Assembly: GCA_023428295.1 (NCBI GenBank)
Contig: JAEYYV010000220.1
Coordinates: 40,664-104,663 of the forward strand
Source: Pseudomonadota bacterium
GTDB lineage: Bacteria; Myxococcota_A; Polyangia; Haliangiales; Haliangiaceae
Reading direction: 5' to 3'
DNA length: 64,000 nucleotides
Below are positions 18,335 through 27,638 of this stretch, in pieces. The notes beneath the pieces were generated by a model, which made no database searches, was not told the DNA's origin, and worked only from the letters and a program-made list of their open reading frames with translations. Position numbers and translations under genes: made by a program. The stretch's first letter is position 1, and every line of letters starts with the position of its first letter.

Positions 18335-19611
18335 TGCTGAAGCAACTGCGTTACGGAACTGCGGAGGCCGCCGCCATCCTCGATCGCACGACGCGCATGG
18401 CCGGCGAGACCGACGCGCAGGTCGCCGCGATCCTCACGGAAGTGCGCTTGCGCGGTGATGACGCCGTCGCGGACTACACGCGTCGCTTCGACAAGCGCGA
18501 GCCCGCGGCGGATGTTCCCGACAACTCGTACGAGGTCTCGCGCGATCGATGGGAGACGCTCGCGGGGCAGGTCAGCGCGCCGGTGCACGATGCGCTCGAG
18601 CTCGCGGCGCGGCGCATTCGTTCGTTTCACGAGCGCCAACTCGATCCCGAAGTGGACGTCACCCTCGACGGCGTGCGCCTCGAGCTGCGCGTCACGCCGC
18701 TCGCACGCGTGGGCCTCTACGTGCCCGGCGGTACCGCGCGCTATCCGTCGAGCGTGCTGATGACCGCGATCCCCGCCAAGGTCGCCGGCGTCGGCGAGGT
18801 GATCATGGTGACGCCGGGTGCATCGCCGGAGACGCTGCTCGCGGCGCGACTGGCGCACGTGGACCGCGTGTTCGAGATCGGCGGCGCACAAGCGATCGGC
18901 GCTCTCGCGTACGGCACGCGCACCGTGCCGCGCGTCGACAAGATCGTGGGCCCGGGCAACGCGTGGGTCGCATCCGCGAAGCGCCAGGTCTATGGCGAGG
19001 TCGACATCGATTCGATCGCCGGCCCGTCCGAGGTGCTGATCATCGCCGACGACACGGCGAACCCCGCGTGGGTCGCGGCGGATCTGATCGCGCAGGCCGA
19101 GCACGACACCGAAGCGCGCGCGATCCTCGTCACCACGTCGTCGCAGATGGCGTCGTACGTCGCCGCCGAGCTCGTCACCCAGACCGCGACGCTGCCGCGC
19201 GAGGACATCGCGCAGAAGTCGCTGCGCACCCACGGCGCCGCGATCATCGTCGGATCGATCGACGACGCGATCGCCTTCGCCAACGCGTACGCGCCCGAGC
19301 ACCTCGAGCTGCAGATCGAGAACGCCCGCGAGCACGCCGCGCGCTGCACCACATCGGGCGCGATCTTCGTCGGGCCGTACTCGTCGGAGGCCGCGGGCGA
19401 TTACCTCGCCGGCGCGAACCACGTGCTGCCCACCGGTGGTGCCGGCCGCTACGCGTCGCCGCTCGGCGTGCACGACTTCCGCAAGCGCACCTCGATCATC
19501 GAGTACTCGGCCGACGCCGCCGCCGCGCACGCGTCGTCGATCTCCACGCTCGCCGCCTCCGAGGGCCTCGACGGCCACGGCCGCTCCGCGCTCATGCGAG
19601 CGAAGCGGTGA
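18334..19611 (+). CDS. hisD: Histidinol dehydrogenase
   Basis: Zinc enzyme that oxidises L-histidinol to L-histidine with two NAD+, the last step of histidine synthesis. The 425-aa length is normal. Recognisable motifs are [15 protein letters not shown], the nucleotide-binding stretch [30 protein letters not shown], the catalytic-region [17 protein letters not shown] and [10 protein letters not shown], so the active-site Glu/His residues appear intact. GTG start, one base overlap with the preceding lipoprotein gene; its stop overlaps the hisC start (GTGA). Other his genes are not in this window. Confidence 0.96.
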   Translation: MLKQLRYGTAEAAAILDRTTRMAGETDAQVAAILTEVRLRGDDAVADYTRRFDKREPAADVPDNSYEVSRDRWETLAGQVSAPVHDALELAARRIRSFHERQLDPEVDVTLDGVRLELRVTPLARVGLYVPGGTARYPSSVLMTAIPAKVAGVGEVIMVTPGASPETLLAARLAHVDRVFEIGGAQAIGALAYGTRTVPRVDKIVGPGNAWVASAKRQVYGEVDIDSIAGPSEVLIIADDTANPAWVAADLIAQAEHDTEARAILVTTSSQMASYVAAELVTQTATLPREDIAQKSLRTHGAAIIVGSIDDAIAFANAYAPEHLELQIENAREHAARCTTSGAIFVGPYSSEAAGDYLAGANHVLPTGGAGRYASPLGVHDFRKRTSIIEYSADAAAAHASSISTLAASEGLDGHGRSALMRAKR

Positions 19612-20684
19612 GCGACGACGAGCTTGGCCCGCTGCTCGCGCGTGTCCCTGACGTTCTGCGCGGATCGAGCGCGTATCACGTGGCGCAGCCTCCGCGCGTG
19701 GTCGCCAAGCTCGACGCCAACGAGCTGCCCTATGGCCTCCCGCCGGAGCTGCGCCAGAAGCTCGCGAGCGCGCTCGCCGAGGTCGCGCTCGAGCGGTATC
19801 CCGATCCCAACGCGCGCCGGTTGCGCGCACTGCTCGTCGAGCGGCTGAACTGCGAGGCCGGCGTGAACATCACCGGCGAGCAGCTCGTGTTCGGCAACGG
19901 CAGCGACGAGCTGATCGCGATGCTCGCGAACGCGTTCCCCGGACCGCTGCTCTATCCGTCGCCATCGTTCGTCTACTACAAGCTCGCCGCCATCGCGCGC
20001 GGGCTCCCCGCGGTGGAAGTCCCGCTCACGGATCGCTTCGAGCTCGACGAGCCCGCGCTGATCGCGGCGATCGAGTCGTATCACCCGAGCATCGTGTTCC
20101 TCGCGCTGCCGAACAACCCGACGGGCACGCTGTGGCGACCGCAGATCGCGACCGAGCTCGCCGCGCGTTTTCCGAGCACGGTGATCGTCTCCGACGAGGC
20201 GTACCTCGCGTACGCGCAGGTCTCGAACATCGCCGCGCTCGCCGACCACCCGAACCTCGTCGTGATGCGCACGTTCTCGAAGATCGGCCTCGCCGGCATG
20301 CGCGTCGGATTCACGATCCAGAGCAAGGCGATCGCGAGCGTGCTCGAGAAGGTGCGCCCGCCATACAACGTCTCGTCGCTCGATCAGCGCGCGGCCGAGA
20401 TCGCGCTCGAGCACGCGATGGATTGGTGCGACGAGCAAGCGGGTCATGTGGTCGCCGAACGCGGCCGCCTCGCGACCGCACTCGCCGCGAAGGGCTTCGA
20501 CGTGTTCCCGTCGGCGGCGAACCTGGTGCTCGTTCGAGTCGGAGACGCGCCGTCGCTCTACGCGAAGCTCCTCGACGCCGGCATTGTCGTGCGGTTTTTT
20601 GGGACCGCAGGCCCTCTCGCGGGATGCCTTCGCATCACCGTTGGAACACCCTCGGAGAACGATGCTCTCCTCGCAGCACTGTGA
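19608..20684 (+). CDS. hisC: Histidinol-phosphate aminotransferase
   Basis: PLP-dependent fold-type I aminotransferase converting imidazole-acetol phosphate and glutamate to histidinol phosphate. 358 aa with the HisC pattern [10 protein letters not shown] at the N-terminus, [37 protein letters not shown] and the PLP lysine in [13 protein letters not shown]. The GTG start overlaps the hisD stop by four bases. An upstream extension of the frame is antisense-like and rejected. No overlap with a downstream gene; about 230 bases of probably non-coding DNA follow. Confidence 0.95.
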   Translation: MSDDELGPLLARVPDVLRGSSAYHVAQPPRVVAKLDANELPYGLPPELRQKLASALAEVALERYPDPNARRLRALLVERLNCEAGVNITGEQLVFGNGSDELIAMLANAFPGPLLYPSPSFVYYKLAAIARGLPAVEVPLTDRFELDEPALIAAIESYHPSIVFLALPNNPTGTLWRPQIATELAARFPSTVIVSDEAYLAYAQVSNIAALADHPNLVVMRTFSKIGLAGMRVGFTIQSKAIASVLEKVRPPYNVSSLDQRAAEIALEHAMDWCDEQAGHVVAERGRLATALAAKGFDVFPSAANLVLVRVGDAPSLYAKLLDAGIVVRFFGTAGPLAGCLRITVGTPSENDALLAAL

Positions 20685-20911
20685 CGGTCGCTGCGGCCCG
20701 CTGGTGTGAGCGTTCACCTACCCGGGTGCGCTGTGTCGAAACCCTTGGGGACAGTCATCCCCGCTATGGGACCGACGCCCTCGGCCTCGTCGGGAGCATC
20801 GGGTTCAGTTCCTCGACGAGATCCGCGATTTCAACGAGTTCGGCCTCGTGATCGTGCTGAAGACGCACATGCCCTAGGTCTTGCATGATGGTTCCTGTAA
20901 CAATGGTAGTC
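20685..20911. other. Intergenic region, possible gene remnant
   Basis: About 230 bases without a convincing gene. One plus-strand frame stays open from about 20707 to a TAG at 20876-20878 and ends in a protein-like stretch (VQFLDEIRDFNEFGLVIVLK), but it has no credible start and the upstream half is Arg/Pro-rich. It may be a relic or chance. No promoter hexamers of good quality were found. Confidence 0.35.
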
Positions 20912-21331
20912 GTGCGAGTCAGCCTCCTCGCTTCTTTGGTTGCCGTCGTCGCTGCATGCGATGTCGGCGAGGTCCCCATCAATGGTGGTGGTGGCGGCGC
21001 CGATGCGGGCGGCGGCAGTGGTGATCCACAGGCCGCCGCGATGTACACGGCGATGGTCGTGCCGATCGTCGGTCCCGCCGGGAAGAACTGCACGCAGGCC
21101 GCCTGCCACGCCGTGCAGCCACCGGTGATGGACTCGTTCGAGTCACTCACCGCCAACGGCGCCAACCCCACCTATGCGCGGAAGCCGGCCTCGTCGAACC
21201 GGTTGTTCACGGGCCCGGTGACGATCGACGCCGAGGGAAAGCACCCGACCGGAAATCCGCTCTCGGTTCCGTATCTCGACGCGACAGAAAAAGCGACGAT
21301 CCAGATGTGGATCGACACGTACGGTATCTAG
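20912..21331 (+). CDS. Small lipoprotein with CX4CH motif, first of a pair
   Basis: 139 aa from the GTG at 20912, which gives a compact signal ending VVAAC; in-frame ATGs at 20885 and 20888 would add a poor N-terminus. The mature protein begins CDVGEVPINGG, then a Gly/Asp/Ala linker. The sequence CTQAACH is a CX4CH motif, a known variant of c-type haem attachment, in a context (MYTAMVVPIVGPAGKNC and later GNPLSVPYLDATEKATIQMW) that resembles the cytochrome-like domains of large Planctomycetes/Myxococcota proteins. Haem binding is inferred. The next gene encodes a protein with the same start of the mature chain. Confidence 0.75.
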   Translation: MRVSLLASLVAVVAACDVGEVPINGGGGGADAGGGSGDPQAAAMYTAMVVPIVGPAGKNCTQAACHAVQPPVMDSFESLTANGANPTYARKPASSNRLFTGPVTIDAEGKHPTGNPLSVPYLDATEKATIQMWIDTYGI

Positions 21332-21353
21332 GCTTCCTGTATCTAGGCTCCCT

Positions 21354-21884
21354 ATGACTCGTCACGCGTCGATCTCGATTCTCTTCGCGTTCGCGGCGTG
21401 TGACCTCGGTGAGGTTCCTCCCGTCGGTGGAGTGACCGACGCTGCCACCGGTACCGACGGCAGTGCGGTGCTCGCGTGCATCGATCGCGGAACGCCGGGC
21501 CAAGCGCACATCCACGCGACCGGCGGAACGTCCAACCAAGGACAAGCCTGCATGGGCGCCGGCTGTCACATCGTCGGCGGTACCGGGCCGCTGTTCGGTG
21601 CGATGGGCACCGTGTACAAGGCCGACGGCGTCACGCCAAATCCGGGCGCGGCGGTTCGCATCTCGTACGGCGGGATGACCAAGGTCGCGATCACGGACAG
21701 CGACGGAAACTTCACGTTCTCGGAGACGCTCACCACGCAGGTCACGTTCCCGTCGAAGACCGACGCGAGCGGGTGTCCGACGGATCCGGTGCACATGGTC
21801 ACGCCGCTCGGCACCGCGGCGGACATGAACTGCAACCGCGGCGGCTGCCACGACGTGCAGACCAACCGCATCAACTTCGAGTAG
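21354..21884 (+). CDS. Lipoprotein with two CX4CH motifs, second of a pair
   Basis: 176 aa: signal MTRHASISILFAFAAC, mature start CDLGEVPPVGG, nearly the same as the preceding protein (CDVGEVPINGG). It has two CX4CH motifs, CMGAGCH near residue 63 and CNRGGCH near residue 163. Between them is a carboxypeptidase-regulatory or CarboxypepD_reg-like beta sandwich: GTVYKADGVTPNPGAAVRIS, then ITDSDGNFTFSETL. It may bind two haems or use the cysteines for disulfides. It lies 22 bases after its sister gene and converges with the GspE-N gene. Its role is unknown; the paired surface lipoproteins could act in electron transfer. Confidence 0.75.
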   Translation: MTRHASISILFAFAACDLGEVPPVGGVTDAATGTDGSAVLACIDRGTPGQAHIHATGGTSNQGQACMGAGCHIVGGTGPLFGAMGTVYKADGVTPNPGAAVRISYGGMTKVAITDSDGNFTFSETLTTQVTFPSKTDASGCPTDPVHMVTPLGTAADMNCNRGGCHDVQTNRINFE

Positions 21885-21890
21885 CGCGCG

Positions 21891-23129
21891 CTACTTCTTC
21901 TTCGCGGCGATCAGGCGCGTATACGCCTCGGCCGCGCTCTGGCAGACCTGCTGGAACACGCCGACCTGGATCGCCGACAGATCCGCCGGGCCGTGGCCAT
22001 AGACGATGTTCACGACGCGCTTGCCGATCGAGATCGTCCCGGCAGCGACAAACGCGGGCTCGGAGCAGCCGAGCACCTTGTACAGATACGAGTTCACCGT
22101 CGACGGCGTGAGCGCGCCGTGGAACACGCCGTTGTCCGCGGCGATCGCCGACTGTGCGACCGACGGCGCGTCGAGCGGGATCAAGATGTGCTCGACGTTC
22201 GCGTAGCCGGGCAGGTTGCCGATCGCCTTCCAGCCGAACGCCATGTTGTCGCGCACGGTGAACACGACCGAGGCCGCGAACGTGGACGACGCGAAGCCGA
22301 GCAGCGCCTCGACGATCGTGGTGCGATCCGTCGCGGTGGCGAGGTTTCGCATCACCACGTCTCCCGTGATCGGCGAGACGGCGGTAGGGGCCGCGATCGG
22401 CGGAATCGTCGACGGTCCGGTACGCGTGCGCGGCTGCGCGGTGACCTGCGGCGCTGCTTCTGCTTGCGGGGCGTCGTCGGCGTCCAGCGTGTCGATGAGA
22501 TCGTAGGCGTCGAGCTCGATCGCCTCCGAGTCGTCGAACATCTTCGCCATCTTCATGCTGCGGAGGCGCGGGCGCGGTCCCGGCGCAGCCACGGGCGACG
22601 CGGGCACCGGCGGCAACCCTGGTAGCGGCGGCGCGGGCAGCCCGACATCGACGGAGCTCTCGTCGCCGCGCGGCGCATCCGAGAACTTCACGTAGCGCGG
22701 CGGGCGAGCGACGCCGTAATACCGCTCGATGTAGTAGTAGATGCGGACCTCGGGCGCGACGCGCGGCAGCACGCGATACCCCGTGATCTGGTTCAGCGCT
22801 TCGAGGGTCGCGAAATCGTGCGGATCTTCGATCGCCGCGATCAGCTGCCGGTCCTGCACCACGAGGGGCACGCACTTGTGCTTGAACGCTTGCTGCGGCT
22901 GCAGGAGGCGCACGGCGGCGCGCTTGGCTCGCTCGAGCATCGCGCCCGTCGCGATCGGAATGCCGAGCTCGAGCCCGAGGTAGACGGTGAGCGCCTCGAG
23001 ATCGATGAGCCCGTGCTCGAACAGGACCGTTCCGATCCGCCCACCATCACGCGCCTGATACTTGAGCGCAGCGTCGAGTTGGGCTTCGCTGAGTCGCCCA
23101 TCTCGTACGAGCATCTCGCCGAGCTTCAT
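21891..23129 (-). CDS. GspE N-terminal (MshEN) domain protein
   Basis: 412 aa. Residues 1-150 match the type II secretion/type IV pilus ATPase N-terminal domain (MshEN fold): KLGEMLVRDGRLSEAQLDAA, VLFEHGLIDLEALTVYLGLE, PLVVQDRQLIAAIEDPHDF. There is no ATPase domain. After a Pro/Ala-rich linker with an acidic patch (FDDSEAIELDAYDLI), residues about 265-412 look like a GAF-type domain (TDRTTIVEALLGFASSTF, VFTVRDNMAFGWKAIG). MshEN domains can bind cyclic di-GMP, so a cytoplasmic sensor or adaptor role is plausible; such proteins are common in Myxococcota. The long linker suggests a flexible scaffold. Confidence 0.82.
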   Translation of the reverse strand: MKLGEMLVRDGRLSEAQLDAALKYQARDGGRIGTVLFEHGLIDLEALTVYLGLELGIPIATGAMLERAKRAAVRLLQPQQAFKHKCVPLVVQDRQLIAAIEDPHDFATLEALNQITGYRVLPRVAPEVRIYYYIERYYGVARPPRYVKFSDAPRGDESSVDVGLPAPPLPGLPPVPASPVAAPGPRPRLRSMKMAKMFDDSEAIELDAYDLIDTLDADDAPQAEAAPQVTAQPRTRTGPSTIPPIAAPTAVSPITGDVVMRNLATATDRTTIVEALLGFASSTFAASVVFTVRDNMAFGWKAIGNLPGYANVEHILIPLDAPSVAQSAIAADNGVFHGALTPSTVNSYLYKVLGCSEPAFVAAGTISIGKRVVNIVYGHGPADLSAIQVGVFQQVCQSAAEAYTRLIAAKKK

Positions 23130-23169
23130 CTAAATGCGAACGTATCACGGTCGTGCTACTGCACCAGAA

Positions 23170-24711
23170 ATGCGCCATTGGTGGATGGCCCTCGTGGCCA
23201 TGGGACTCGGTTGCGGCGGCAAGAAAGACACGCCGCCCGAGCCCCCTGTGGCCGGAAGACCGACGACAAACCCCGTCACGGGCTCCGAGGAGCCTGCACC
23301 TATAGAAGCGCCGGTCTTTCCGGCCAGCACGCGCTCGCTCGAGCTGACCCGAACGGTCAGCGTCCGCCTCGAGCCCGGCGATGACGCGCGCCGCATCGGC
23401 ACCATCGCCGTCGACACGCGCGTTCGCTGGACGCAAACCGCCGCGGGAAAGGGCTGCAAGAAGCCCTGGGTCCAGATCGTGCCGCACGGCTGGGTCTGCT
23501 CGGACTACATGAAGCCGAGCACCAAAGCCGCGCACGGTCGCGAGGTCCCGATGCTCGATCGCGGCGAGATCGTCCCCGGCATCTACGGCAAGGTCACCGC
23601 CGCGAACCAGGTCACCTATCAGCTGAAGAAGCCCGATCCGAAGAAGACGAAGACCAAGCCAAAGAAAGACGAGAAGCCGAAAGGCCCGGTCACCTCGATC
23701 ACGCAGATCGATCCGGCCGTCGATGGTCCGCAGCCCACGATGGTCGAAGGTCCACCGATCGTCGGCAGCGTCACCGTGCGCCAGTACGACGAGATCACCG
23801 TCGGCGGCAAGCAGTACTGGAAGGTGGCCAAGCGGGACAACGAGTACATCCTGCGTTCGGCGATCTCGCAGCACAAACCGTCGGTCTATAGCGGCGCGCG
23901 CTTCGGCGACGACACCGACCTGTCGGCACCGATCGCCTTCGTGTATCCGCGCGCCACCGGCTACCAGTCCGCGTACACGACGAGAAAAGCCGTCGGTGGA
24001 GGCATCGCGCGCTCGCTGCCCAAGCGCACGCCGGTCGCGATCCTCGAGACCGTCTCGGACAAGAAGGGCACGCCGACCGCCTATCGCATCGGTGTTCCGT
24101 CCACCGCGCCAGGCCCCGGCCCCGGCGCGCCGCCGATCGAGCCAGGCAGCGAGTGGATCCGCGCGAGCGACGTGCGCGTCTTCGCGCCGGCCGCACCGCC
24201 CGCGAACCTGACCAAGGGCGAGCGCTGGATCGACATCGATCTCGACACGCAGATCCTCGTCGCGTTCGAGGGAGACCTCGCCGTCTACGCGACCATGATC
24301 TCGAGCGGCAAGAAAGAGACGCCGACCACGACCGGCATCTATCGCATGTGGGTCAAGGAGTCCGAGGCCGACATGAAGAACCTGAAGTCCGAGGATCCGT
24401 ACTCGGTCGCGACGGTTCCGTGGACGCAGTTCTTCTATCCCGACGAGGATCTCGCGATCCACACGGCCTACTGGCACGACGCGTTCGGCCAGGTGAAGTC
24501 GCACGGCTGCGTGAACGTCGCGCCCAAGGATGCGCGCTGGCTCTACTTCTGGAGCGATCCACGGGTGCCGCCCGGGTGGACCATGGCCGCGGGCGTCGTC
24601 GAAGCGCCGGGCTCGATCGTGCGCGTGCGCAGCAAGGTGGATCCAACTCCGACGCTGAAGGGCTACGCGCGGCAGGTCGACGAGATCCGCCGGCAGAACA
24701 GCCCGAGCTGA
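23170..24711 (+). CDS. L,D-transpeptidase (YkuD) lipoprotein
   Basis: Cross-links or anchors peptidoglycan in the periplasm. ATG 23170 is chosen over 23134 because it gives a lipoprotein signal (MRHWWMALVAMGLGC). Residues about 60-115 resemble a bacterial SH3 domain (LTRTVSVRLEPGDDARRIG), followed by a Lys/Pro-rich linker. The YkuD domain is at about 350-475: WIDIDLDTQILVAFEGD and the catalytic signature with His in AIHTAYWHDAFG and Cys in SHGCVNVAPKDA. All catalytic residues are present. It starts 40 bases from the divergent GspE-N gene. The length of 513 aa is long for the family because of the SH3-like region and linker. Confidence 0.93.
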   Translation: MRHWWMALVAMGLGCGGKKDTPPEPPVAGRPTTNPVTGSEEPAPIEAPVFPASTRSLELTRTVSVRLEPGDDARRIGTIAVDTRVRWTQTAAGKGCKKPWVQIVPHGWVCSDYMKPSTKAAHGREVPMLDRGEIVPGIYGKVTAANQVTYQLKKPDPKKTKTKPKKDEKPKGPVTSITQIDPAVDGPQPTMVEGPPIVGSVTVRQYDEITVGGKQYWKVAKRDNEYILRSAISQHKPSVYSGARFGDDTDLSAPIAFVYPRATGYQSAYTTRKAVGGGIARSLPKRTPVAILETVSDKKGTPTAYRIGVPSTAPGPGPGAPPIEPGSEWIRASDVRVFAPAAPPANLTKGERWIDIDLDTQILVAFEGDLAVYATMISSGKKETPTTTGIYRMWVKESEADMKNLKSEDPYSVATVPWTQFFYPDEDLAIHTAYWHDAFGQVKSHGCVNVAPKDARWLYFWSDPRVPPGWTMAAGVVEAPGSIVRVRSKVDPTPTLKGYARQVDEIRRQNSPS

Positions 24712-24714
24712 TCG

Positions 24715-25347
24715 CTACAGCACCGGCAAGCGCTTGGGCTGTGCGCCGATCACTTGCGCCTCGACGGCGTCCAGCGCCTGAACGAGCTCGTCTCCGAAAA
24801 CATCGGCGATCGTGTCGCGCGAGATCCGATACAGCGACGGTCCCTCGACGTGCGCGCACGAGTACTCCTCGTACTCGTCGGCGATGACGATGGCGTCGTC
24901 TTCGTACGACAGCGGGAACAGGCGGCAGATCGCCGGCTTCACGCCGCGGAAGTCCCAGCCGCGCTCGATGGATGCACGGTGGATCGCGCAGCCGCGCTGA
25001 TCGTGCTGGAGGAACAGGCAGCCGTCGTCGACCACCGCGCTGCGGACGACCGCGCCCGACGGGTAGTCCTCGTCGTACTCGACCTCGGTATCGAACCACG
25101 GGCGGTTCGCGACCTCGGGGCGGAGCAGCGGGCGGATGTCGTCGGCCTTCGCGAGGATCGCGTCGCGCTCGGCGAGATCGACGTCGCAGCCGTACTGGCA
25201 GCACGCGTCGAGCTTCTCGTGCTGCGAGGGCACGAGGAACTGACACGCGTGGGTCATGCAATCACCGACGAGCTTCTTGGTGAAGATCGCGGGATCGACC
25301 GTGCGAAAGCGCGGATGAGCGAGCGGGAGAGACTCGGGCGTGTCCAT
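24715..25347 (-). CDS. DUF3109-like cysteine-cluster protein
   Basis: 210 aa, cytoplasmic. It has a Cys pattern typical of the DUF3109/YkgJ group thought to bind zinc or an iron-sulfur cluster: C30 and C35 in CMTHACQF, CCQYGCDV, then GCLFL, RGCAIH, KPAICRLFPL and a final SCAHV. The order CxxxxC...CCxxxC...C...C...C matches the family. The biochemical role is unknown. Downstream of a second Cys-cluster gene by 14 bases on the same strand, so the two probably form an operon; this one converges with the transpeptidase gene with a three-base gap. Confidence 0.8.
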   Translation of the reverse strand: MDTPESLPLAHPRFRTVDPAIFTKKLVGDCMTHACQFLVPSQHEKLDACCQYGCDVDLAERDAILAKADDIRPLLRPEVANRPWFDTEVEYDEDYPSGAVVRSAVVDDGCLFLQHDQRGCAIHRASIERGWDFRGVKPAICRLFPLSYEDDAIVIADEYEEYSCAHVEGPSLYRISRDTIADVFGDELVQALDAVEAQVIGAQPKRLPVL

Positions 25348-25362
25348 GAAAGCGCGCGGACT

Positions 25363-25848
25363 CTACTCGAAGAGAGAGGCGAGGTCGACGCGTTCGCCCG
25401 CGTTGCCTGCCATTCGGTCCACGGTCAGCGTGAGGGCGGACAGGGTCTCTTGGTCGATCACGCAGTCCGCGTCCGGCGTGACGTGCGTGAAGTTGCGAGC
25501 GCACGACTGCACGACAGGCAGCGAGCCTTGTCGCATCCGGATCGGCGCCCCGTGGGAGCGGCAGGTGATGGGGCGAGCGGCATAGATCAGGCAACGGCCC
25601 CCACCGTCGAGGGCAGTGCAGCGATCGGCCGGTGCCGCCGCGGCGTTGGCGACGAGGGCGGCGCGGCGCTCGGCGGTCCAGGAGGCGACCTCGGCGCGAA
25701 TCGCGTCCGCCTCGACGAGCGTGACGGTCAGCCGGACGTGGCAGCAGTCCGAGCACCCGGTGGCGCACTGCATGTCCGAGCCGTGGCGGTCGGCGACACG
25801 CGCGAAGAACGCGTCCACCTTGGCCTGCACTTCGGGCAACCGACTCAC
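25363..25848 (-). CDS. YkgJ-family cysteine-cluster protein
   Basis: 161 aa from the GTG at 25848; the open frame upstream is antisense to the LysR gene. It carries the YkgJ signature CATGCSDCCHVRL near residues 28-40, then C in RCTALDGGGRCLIYAARPITCRSHG and a final C in SCARNF. Members of the family are thought to bind zinc or Fe-S. It lies 36 bases from the divergent LysR gene and precedes the DUF3109-like gene by 14 bases. Having two members of this loose superfamily side by side suggests a shared function, not known. Confidence 0.82.
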   Translation of the reverse strand: MSRLPEVQAKVDAFFARVADRHGSDMQCATGCSDCCHVRLTVTLVEADAIRAEVASWTAERRAALVANAAAAPADRCTALDGGGRCLIYAARPITCRSHGAPIRMRQGSLPVVQSCARNFTHVTPDADCVIDQETLSALTLTVDRMAGNAGERVDLASLFE

Positions 25849-25884
25849 GCACTTCGGATAGCACGCGCGTAGAATCGGCGCGCC

Positions 25885-26799
25885 ATGGATCTCAACGACA
25901 TCGTCGTCTTTACCAAGGTGGTGGAGACCAAGAGCTTCACCGGGGCCGCGGAACAGCTCGGATTGCCGAAATCCACGGTGAGCCGAAAGCTGGCGCAGCT
26001 CGAGGAACGACTCGGTGTTCGGCTGGTCCAGCGAACCACGCGCAAGCTCGCGCTGACCGATATCGGCGAGGCGTACTACGAGCGGGCGGCGCGGATCGTG
26101 AGCGATCTGCAGGCGGCCGAGCAGGTCGTGATGGACATGCAGGCGTCGCCGCGCGGCCGGTTGCGCGTGACAGCGCCCATCGATCTGTCGTCGCTGTTCC
26201 TCGGTCGCATCATCGCCGAGTTCAACGCGGCGAACCCCGAGGTCAACGTCGAGCTCGAGGGCAGCGATCGCGTGGTGGACCTGATCGAAGAGGGCTTCGA
26301 TCTCGCGATTCGCTTCGGGCCGCTGCCGGAGTCGACGCTCATCGCGAGGAAGCTCGGCACGTTTCAGGCGGTGCTCTGCGCATCGCCCGAGTACATCGCG
26401 AAGCACCAGGTGCCGCACTCGATCGAGGAGATCGAGGATCACGACAAGGTGCTGTTCCTGCCGAGCGCACGCGTGCAGACGTGGACGCTCGTGAACGGAG
26501 AGCAGAGCTACGAGCTCGGTCGTCCCGCGAAGTTCTCGAGCAACAACATCATGGCGGTGCGCGACGCGGTGCTCGCGGGCCTCGGCGTCAGCGCGTTGAC
26601 CGAGTTTGTCATCGCGTGCGATCTGCACGAGGGGCGCCTCGTTCGCATTCTCCCCGAGTGGAGCGGTCAGCCCGGCGAGATCAACGCCGTGTATCCCGCA
26701 CGCCAGAATCTTCCGCCGCGCCTGAGCTTGTTCCTGGATCACCTCGCGAAGTCGATGGCGCCGCCGCCGTGGGATCCCTCGCGGCACCCGCGGCACTGA
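25885..26799 (+). CDS. LysR-family transcriptional regulator
   Basis: 304 aa, the standard LTTR length. The N-terminal helix-turn-helix is at about 1-60 (FTKVVETKSFTGAAEQLGLP, KSTVSRKLAQLEERLGVRL), then the linker helix and a periplasmic-binding-like effector domain (GRLRVTAPIDLSSLFLGRII, with the DLAIRFG motif of the CrgA/DsdC subgroup near residue 138). A TAGAAT hexamer nine bases before the ATG supports the start. It is divergent from the Cys-cluster operon, a typical arrangement for a LysR regulator and its target, which is inference. MscS follows 14 bases downstream. Confidence 0.93.
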   Translation: MDLNDIVVFTKVVETKSFTGAAEQLGLPKSTVSRKLAQLEERLGVRLVQRTTRKLALTDIGEAYYERAARIVSDLQAAEQVVMDMQASPRGRLRVTAPIDLSSLFLGRIIAEFNAANPEVNVELEGSDRVVDLIEEGFDLAIRFGPLPESTLIARKLGTFQAVLCASPEYIAKHQVPHSIEEIEDHDKVLFLPSARVQTWTLVNGEQSYELGRPAKFSSNNIMAVRDAVLAGLGVSALTEFVIACDLHEGRLVRILPEWSGQPGEINAVYPARQNLPPRLSLFLDHLAKSMAPPPWDPSRHPRH

Positions 26800-26813
26800 G
26801 TTAGCGTCCGGCC

Positions 26814-27617
26814 ATGGACGTCACCTGGTCGGACATCTCTCGCTTCGCCGAAGATCATCTGCTGCCGTTCGGCGGGCGCATCCTCCTCGCGCTCGTCGTG
26901 TTCTACGTCGGTCGCCTGATCGCGCGCGCGCTGATCCGCGGCTTGCAGCGCGTGATGGAGCGCTCGAACCTCGACGTGTCGCTGCGCAAGTTCTTGAGCG
27001 ACCTCGTGTACGCCATCGCGCTCGTGGCGATCGTGATCGCCTCGCTCGACACGCTCGGTGTGAAGACGACAGCCGTGGTCGCCGTGCTCGGCGCGGCAGG
27101 GCTCGCGGTGGGCCTCGCGCTCCAAGGATCGCTGTCGAACTTTGCTGCAGGCGTGATGCTGATCGTGCTGAGGCCGTACAAGGTCGGCGACCTCGTCACG
27201 ATCGGCAAGTACATGGGGCGCGTCGAGGCGATCCGGATCTTCCACACGATCCTCATCACCTCGGACAATCGCGAGATCACGATCCCGAACGGACAGATCA
27301 TCATCGCGCCGATCGAGAACCTCACCGTCCTCGGACGGCGGCGGGTGGATCTGCTCGTCACGATCAATCAAGCCGCGAACATCGAGGAGATTCGCGCGAT
27401 CATCGAGAAGGCGCTGCTCGCGGAGAAGTGGGTGAACCAATCACCCAAGCCGTCGATCGATGTCGCCGAGATCACCGACGCGGCCGTGAAGCTGCACGTG
27501 CGGCCGTGGACGGCGGCGGATCACGTCACGGATGTCGCGACGCGGACGATGGAAGCGCTCAAGGATGCGATGGCGACAGCGAACATCAAGTTCTCGATTG
27601 TGCTGCAAGCTGTCTAA
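26814..27617 (+). CDS. MscS-family small-conductance mechanosensitive channel
   Basis: Inner-membrane channel of 267 aa that opens under membrane tension to release solutes. It has a short N-terminal amphipathic part, TM segments at about 20-40 and 62-82, and the pore-lining TM3 with the conserved Gly/Ala pattern (VLGAAGLAVGLALQGSLSNF). The beta domain follows (RPYKVGDLVTIG, then VEAIRIFHTILITSDNREI and IPNGQII), and the alpha-beta C-terminal domain ends at residue 267. This matches E. coli MscS in size. It may share transcription with the LysR gene upstream. Confidence 0.94.
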   Translation: MDVTWSDISRFAEDHLLPFGGRILLALVVFYVGRLIARALIRGLQRVMERSNLDVSLRKFLSDLVYAIALVAIVIASLDTLGVKTTAVVAVLGAAGLAVGLALQGSLSNFAAGVMLIVLRPYKVGDLVTIGKYMGRVEAIRIFHTILITSDNREITIPNGQIIIAPIENLTVLGRRRVDLLVTINQAANIEEIRAIIEKALLAEKWVNQSPKPSIDVAEITDAAVKLHVRPWTAADHVTDVATRTMEALKDAMATANIKFSIVLQAV

Positions 27618-27638
27618 GCTCGGACGGCGTCGCAGCTC

